From Chitinivibrionales bacterium (lineage in GTDB: Bacteria > Fibrobacterota > Chitinivibrionia > Chitinivibrionales > WJMI01), in NCBI GenBank assembly GCA_014729595.1, contig WJJU01000599.1:1-5815 (forward strand): a stretch of DNA of 5,815 nt, in the 5' to 3' direction. The position numbers and the translations under genes are program-made. Below, piece by piece: positions 3,150 through 5,815 of the stretch (position 1 is its first letter; the number at the start of each line of letters is the position of its first letter). Below the pieces are notes generated by a model that saw only the letters and a list, made by a program, of their open reading frames with translations, was not told the origin of the DNA and did not search any database.

Positions 3150-5815
3150 TTAGAAGCGTACTTCGACCGCGTCATGCGACGAACTTCGGACGGCGGTGGT
3201 CGAATCGCTCGCCAATGACTCTTCGAATTGACTGTTGAAGTGTAAGGCATCGGTCCCCACTGCTCGGTAATGAGCGCTGGGACTGAGCAGGATGTGACTC
3301 GTCATTCCGGCACGACCGTGGCTCATGCCGGTAAATCGAGACGATGCCCGCAGATGCTTGGACATGTTTTCCATCACCACTTCGCCCGCTCCGGCATCGC
3401 CTTCAATGATGGCCACCGGGTGGTCCGACTCTTCGCCCGACTCACCGAAGTGATAGTCGTGGAATTGTCCGGCAACAACCACAAATCGCTCGGGAGTGCC
3501 GGCAAACATGTCATCGAGAAAATCGCGCACAACGTGCGCTTGCTTTGCGCGGAGTTTTTCGGAAGGCCTTGGGAAAGGCCATTGAGCGCCCATAAGGGGA
3601 CCGTCGGTGCTTTCGTCGACAAATTCGACCGAAACGACCAAAAACGGCTGTCCTTGGTATTTGAAACGGCCCGCAAGCGGTTCACTACCGGGTTTGTCCG
3701 AGGCGGAACCGAAAGCGGAATCAACCGCCGGGCCGTCGAGCAGCTTTGAATTCATGAGCGTGACAAGAGAAGAATCGTATAAAAAACCGCATTCCAGCCC
3801 ACGCGGATCACTCGATTCGTAAGACAAAGCCGCATAGCCCGTCCCACGTGCGGAATTCACCTGATTGGCGATGTCCGCGAGAACCTGAGTGTTCTCTATG
3901 CCTTGGACGCAGAGCAGGAGCGGTTCGTTCAGCTCTTCGATTACGGCAGTGCGGACCTTGGCAAGAAATGTTGCATAATCGGCGGGACTCATTACGCAAT
4001 CGTCTTTCGGATCGTCCAGAGTGTCAAACGCCGTCTCGAGATCCAGCGTCGCCATCGAAAGGCTTCCAAGTATGCCGTGCCGCTCGCTGACCGGGCCGAC
4101 GGGTACGTCGCCCGCGGAAGCATAGGCAAACGAGCTTTCTTGCGGAAGCACCCGATAGACACCGTTCGCATAGTCGATGACTCCAACAAGATCGGTGACG
4201 GTGTCACCGGAGCGCACCTCGGGGCGCGAAGACAACGTCCAATCGTCAACCACGATACACTCGGGCTGATAATCCACCGAATCGGAAGCGTCGGGCTCGA
4301 CGATGGTTACCGAGGTTGAGGAATAGCCGCCGCTGACCCCATTGCCGTCGATAATAATGGCGAAAGAACCATTGGGGTTCGTAGGCGCAACCACCGTAGC
4401 CGGAAAAAATGCCTGCCGCATACCTTCCCGCTTTTCATACAAGTCGGGCAACGACGCCATCGCCTCGGCGGTATGCGGCATACTGGGAGTCGGCAATGCT
4501 TGCGGTAAAGCGTGGCCGCCGGAATGAATACCGATACTCTGAACAAAGCAGAGCTGTGTTACGGTGAGATGCGATTCGTAGCCATCCTCTTGGACTAGTG
4601 CGATTATGTTTATTGAATCACCTACCGCCGGTAGAGTACCGGCAAACGGCGAGGTGCTTACGCGAATACCTTCGGAGCGTGCGGGACGGCCGGAGCCCTG
4701 TTTCCCCTGAATCCAAAAATGGCTGCTGTCGGCTGTGAACACGGTAACGATACCGTCGGTGTAAACCAATTCGCCCTCATACGGTGAAGTATGAGCAGAT
4801 CCCTGAATGTCCGCGATCGAAAGCGTGTCGGGCACCGATGAGGACACGGTAGCCAGTGCGACCGTTTCGGTCGTGTCCGCTTGCCCTAAATCATCACGCA
4901 TAATCGCACGTAGTTCATAGACGCCGTTTGCCGGTGGTGTCCAGGAGAAGGCAAAGGTGGTATCGGACTGCGCGGCGGCAAGCCCGATGCTGTCGCCGTC
5001 GACCTGAATTTCCACCTCGTTCACCGCGAAGGTGGACCAGGCGTGAACTTCGATATCGACAGTCGATCCGAGCGAATACATAGCACCGTCCGAGGGTACG
5101 GTGAGTCGTGCGGCGGTGCTGTCGACACTTTCGAGAAACGGCAGGAGCACCCCCGAAAATCTTTCGGCTATATGAATTTCGCCTTCGCTGGTGGGATGGA
5201 TCTCGTCGGAGCGAAGCCAGTTCGTATCATAGTCGGTGTAATGATCCACTACCAGTATACGCGATTCGGGGCGATCCTGTTCGGCCGCCAACTGATCGAT
5301 CATTGCATTGAACTCCCGGACGGCTGAGTCCGAGCTTGGTTTCGCCGTCATGGGAATCAGTTTGGAGAGCAGGATTACCACCCGCGGGTTACTGTCGCGA
5401 AAAACGTCGAGCGTTATTTCCAGGTTGTTTTTTGTGGAATCCGCGGTCAATCCTTCCCAGATGTCGTTTGTTCCTTGCATGAGCATCACGATGTCGGGAA
5501 TGTTGAAATAGACCGCACGCGGTGCATCGACATAGGCAAGGTGATAAGTTCGGTGATCATGCCATCCCTCATGATTCCAGTCCCAGACGGTGCTGTCATA
5601 AGCGGGATTACCGCAGTCCCCAACACTGTTGGCATCATCCACGCCGCACAGTATCCCGACAAAATCGACGTCTCCCTCATAGCCGGCGGCCATAAGATCC
5701 TGCCATACATGGTAGCGATAACTGGTCATGTCGTCGAAAGATCCGGTAATCGAATTACCGATAGGCATGATTCTGATGTCTCGGTAGGCCATCAAAGGGG
5801 CGCTCAATCCAAAAA
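3150..5815 (-). CDS. Exported CE3-like SGNH esterase fused to Ig-like, OB-like and degenerate EEP-nuclease domains (N-terminus cut by window edge)
   Basis: The frame stays open to the right edge. Residues are numbered from a TTG at 5807, but LFGLSAPLMA before YRD looks like the end of a signal peptide, so the true start is outside the window. About 10-227 is an SGNH hydrolase resembling family CE3 acetylxylan esterases: IRIMPIGNSIT (nucleophile Ser19), NHEGWH (block II, 78-83), DIVMLMQGTND (Asn114) and DEIHPTSEG (Asp201, His204), so all catalytic residues are present. About 230-322 is Ig-like. About 328-425 and 455-562 look like the OB-type regions that precede nuclease domains in ExeM/NucH-type extracellular nucleases (IADIQGSAHTSPYEG, TQL, EGM). 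About 575-885 is an EEP (DNase I-like) domain: TLDLETAFDT, VQGIEN, DPRG, GQFHD, SHIL, SSHDAVEV. Nearly all its catalytic residues are replaced, so nuclease activity is unlikely. Expected role: extracellular removal of acetyl esters from polysaccharide. Confidence 0.88.
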   Translation of the reverse strand, partial: FGLSAPLMAYRDIRIMPIGNSITGSFDDMTSYRYHVWQDLMAAGYEGDVDFVGILCGVDDANSVGDCGNPAYDSTVWDWNHEGWHDHRTYHLAYVDAPRAVYFNIPDIVMLMQGTNDIWEGLTADSTKNNLEITLDVFRDSNPRVVILLSKLIPMTAKPSSDSAVREFNAMIDQLAAEQDRPESRILVVDHYTDYDTNWLRSDEIHPTSEGEIHIAERFSGVLLPFLESVDSTAARLTVPSDGAMYSLGSTVDIEVHAWSTFAVNEVEIQVDGDSIGLAAAQSDTTFAFSWTPPANGVYELRAIMRDDLGQADTTETVALATVSSSVPDTLSIADIQGSAHTSPYEGELVYTDGIVTVFTADSSHFWIQGKQGSGRPARSEGIRVSTSPFAGTLPAVGDSINIIALVQEDGYESHLTVTQLCFVQSIGIHSGGHALPQALPTPSMPHTAEAMASLPDLYEKREGMRQAFFPATVVAPTNPNGSFAIIIDGNGVSGGYSSTSVTIVEPDASDSVDYQPECIVVDDWTLSSRPEVRSGDTVTDLVGVIDYANGVYRVLPQESSFAYASAGDVPVGPVSERHGILGSLSMATLDLETAFDTLDDPKDDCVMSPADYATFLAKVRTAVIEELNEPLLLCVQGIENTQVLADIANQVNSARGTGYAALSYESSDPRGLECGFLYDSSLVTLMNSKLLDGPAVDSAFGSASDKPGSEPLAGRFKYQGQPFLVVSVEFVDESTDGPLMGAQWPFPRPSEKLRAKQAHVVRDFLDDMFAGTPERFVVVAGQFHDYHFGESGEESDHPVAIIEGDAGAGEVVMENMSKHLRASSRFTGMSHGRAGMTSHILLSPSAHYRAVGTDALHFNSQFEESLASDSTTAVRSSSHDAVEVRF
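3153..4085 (-). other. EEP/DNase I-like domain with substituted active site (pseudonuclease)
   Basis: Each block aligns to the familiar extracellular EEP pattern, but key positions differ. The N of ATFNVENLFD is Asp589. The E of LQEVEN is Gly636 (codon 3902-3900). The NH of the VNHFKS block is Val727-Glu728. GDFND reads GQFHD (Gln781, His783). DHIL is SHIL (Ser837), and SDHDPV is SSHDAV (Ser877). Only the two histidines after those serines (838, 878) are kept. Scaffold marks remain: F594-D595, Q635, E638-N639, D667-R669-G670, Y677, R753, F782 and the HILLSPS strand. The motif alignment is by eye; the residues themselves are read directly. Confidence 0.75.

Noticed and set aside
3270..3749. 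Plus-strand open frame of 159 codons opposite the large esterase gene
   Set aside because: It lies wholly opposite the well-supported EEP-like domain, and its product has no recognisable motif.
21..5805. 13-bp direct repeat CAAAGGGGCGCTC at 21-33 and 5793-5805, close to both window edges
   Set aside because: It lies within two unrelated coding sequences in different reading frames, and a 13-base match is not rare in nearly 6 kb. No other mobile-element features accompany it.
5805..5807. TTG at 5807 as the start codon of the large gene
   Set aside because: The frame is open upstream to the window edge and the residues around it look like the end of a signal peptide, so the real start is most likely beyond the window.

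Overview
The window reads as chromosomal DNA of a Gram-negative (outer-membrane) bacterium of moderate GC content. The evidence is a TonB-dependent outer-membrane receptor, secreted multidomain hydrolase-like proteins and sigma70-like TATAAT boxes. The multi-repeat receptor and the carbohydrate-esterase fusion suit a polysaccharide-scavenging, free-living or gut organism. I cannot name the phylum from sequence alone.

Layout: all three convincing genes are on the minus strand, so transcription runs from right to left. (1) 5815-3150 is a large exported protein whose extreme N-terminus lies beyond the right edge. It has a CE3-like SGNH esterase domain, an Ig-like domain, two OB-like segments of the kind found in extracellular nucleases, and a C-terminal endonuclease/exonuclease/phosphatase (EEP, DNase I-like) domain. 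(2) 3149-2885 is a gap with a strong hairpin followed by a promoter. (3) 2884-2444 encodes a small secreted or lipid-anchored protein of unknown function with a lipocalin-like look. (4) 2443-1966 is a 478-base gap with no convincing gene; it holds a 156-bp segment bounded by a perfect 10-bp inverted repeat, and a promoter for the next gene. (5) 1965-1 is the N-terminal 655 residues of a TonB-dependent receptor with five tandem carboxypeptidase-regulatory-like domains before the plug; its barrel lies beyond the left edge.

The genes are separated by 265 and 478 bases and the two downstream genes each have a candidate promoter, so they look like separate transcription units rather than a tight operon. 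A shared theme is envelope or extracellular nutrient acquisition: a secreted deacetylase-like enzyme and an outer-membrane uptake receptor.

The most notable observation is in the large protein. Its EEP domain keeps the family scaffold along its whole length, but almost every catalytic or metal-binding residue is substituted (Glu to Gly, Asp-x-Asn to Gln-x-His, Asn-His to Val-Glu, two Asp-His pairs to Ser-His), while the esterase residues at the other end are intact. It looks like a pseudonuclease fused to a live esterase.
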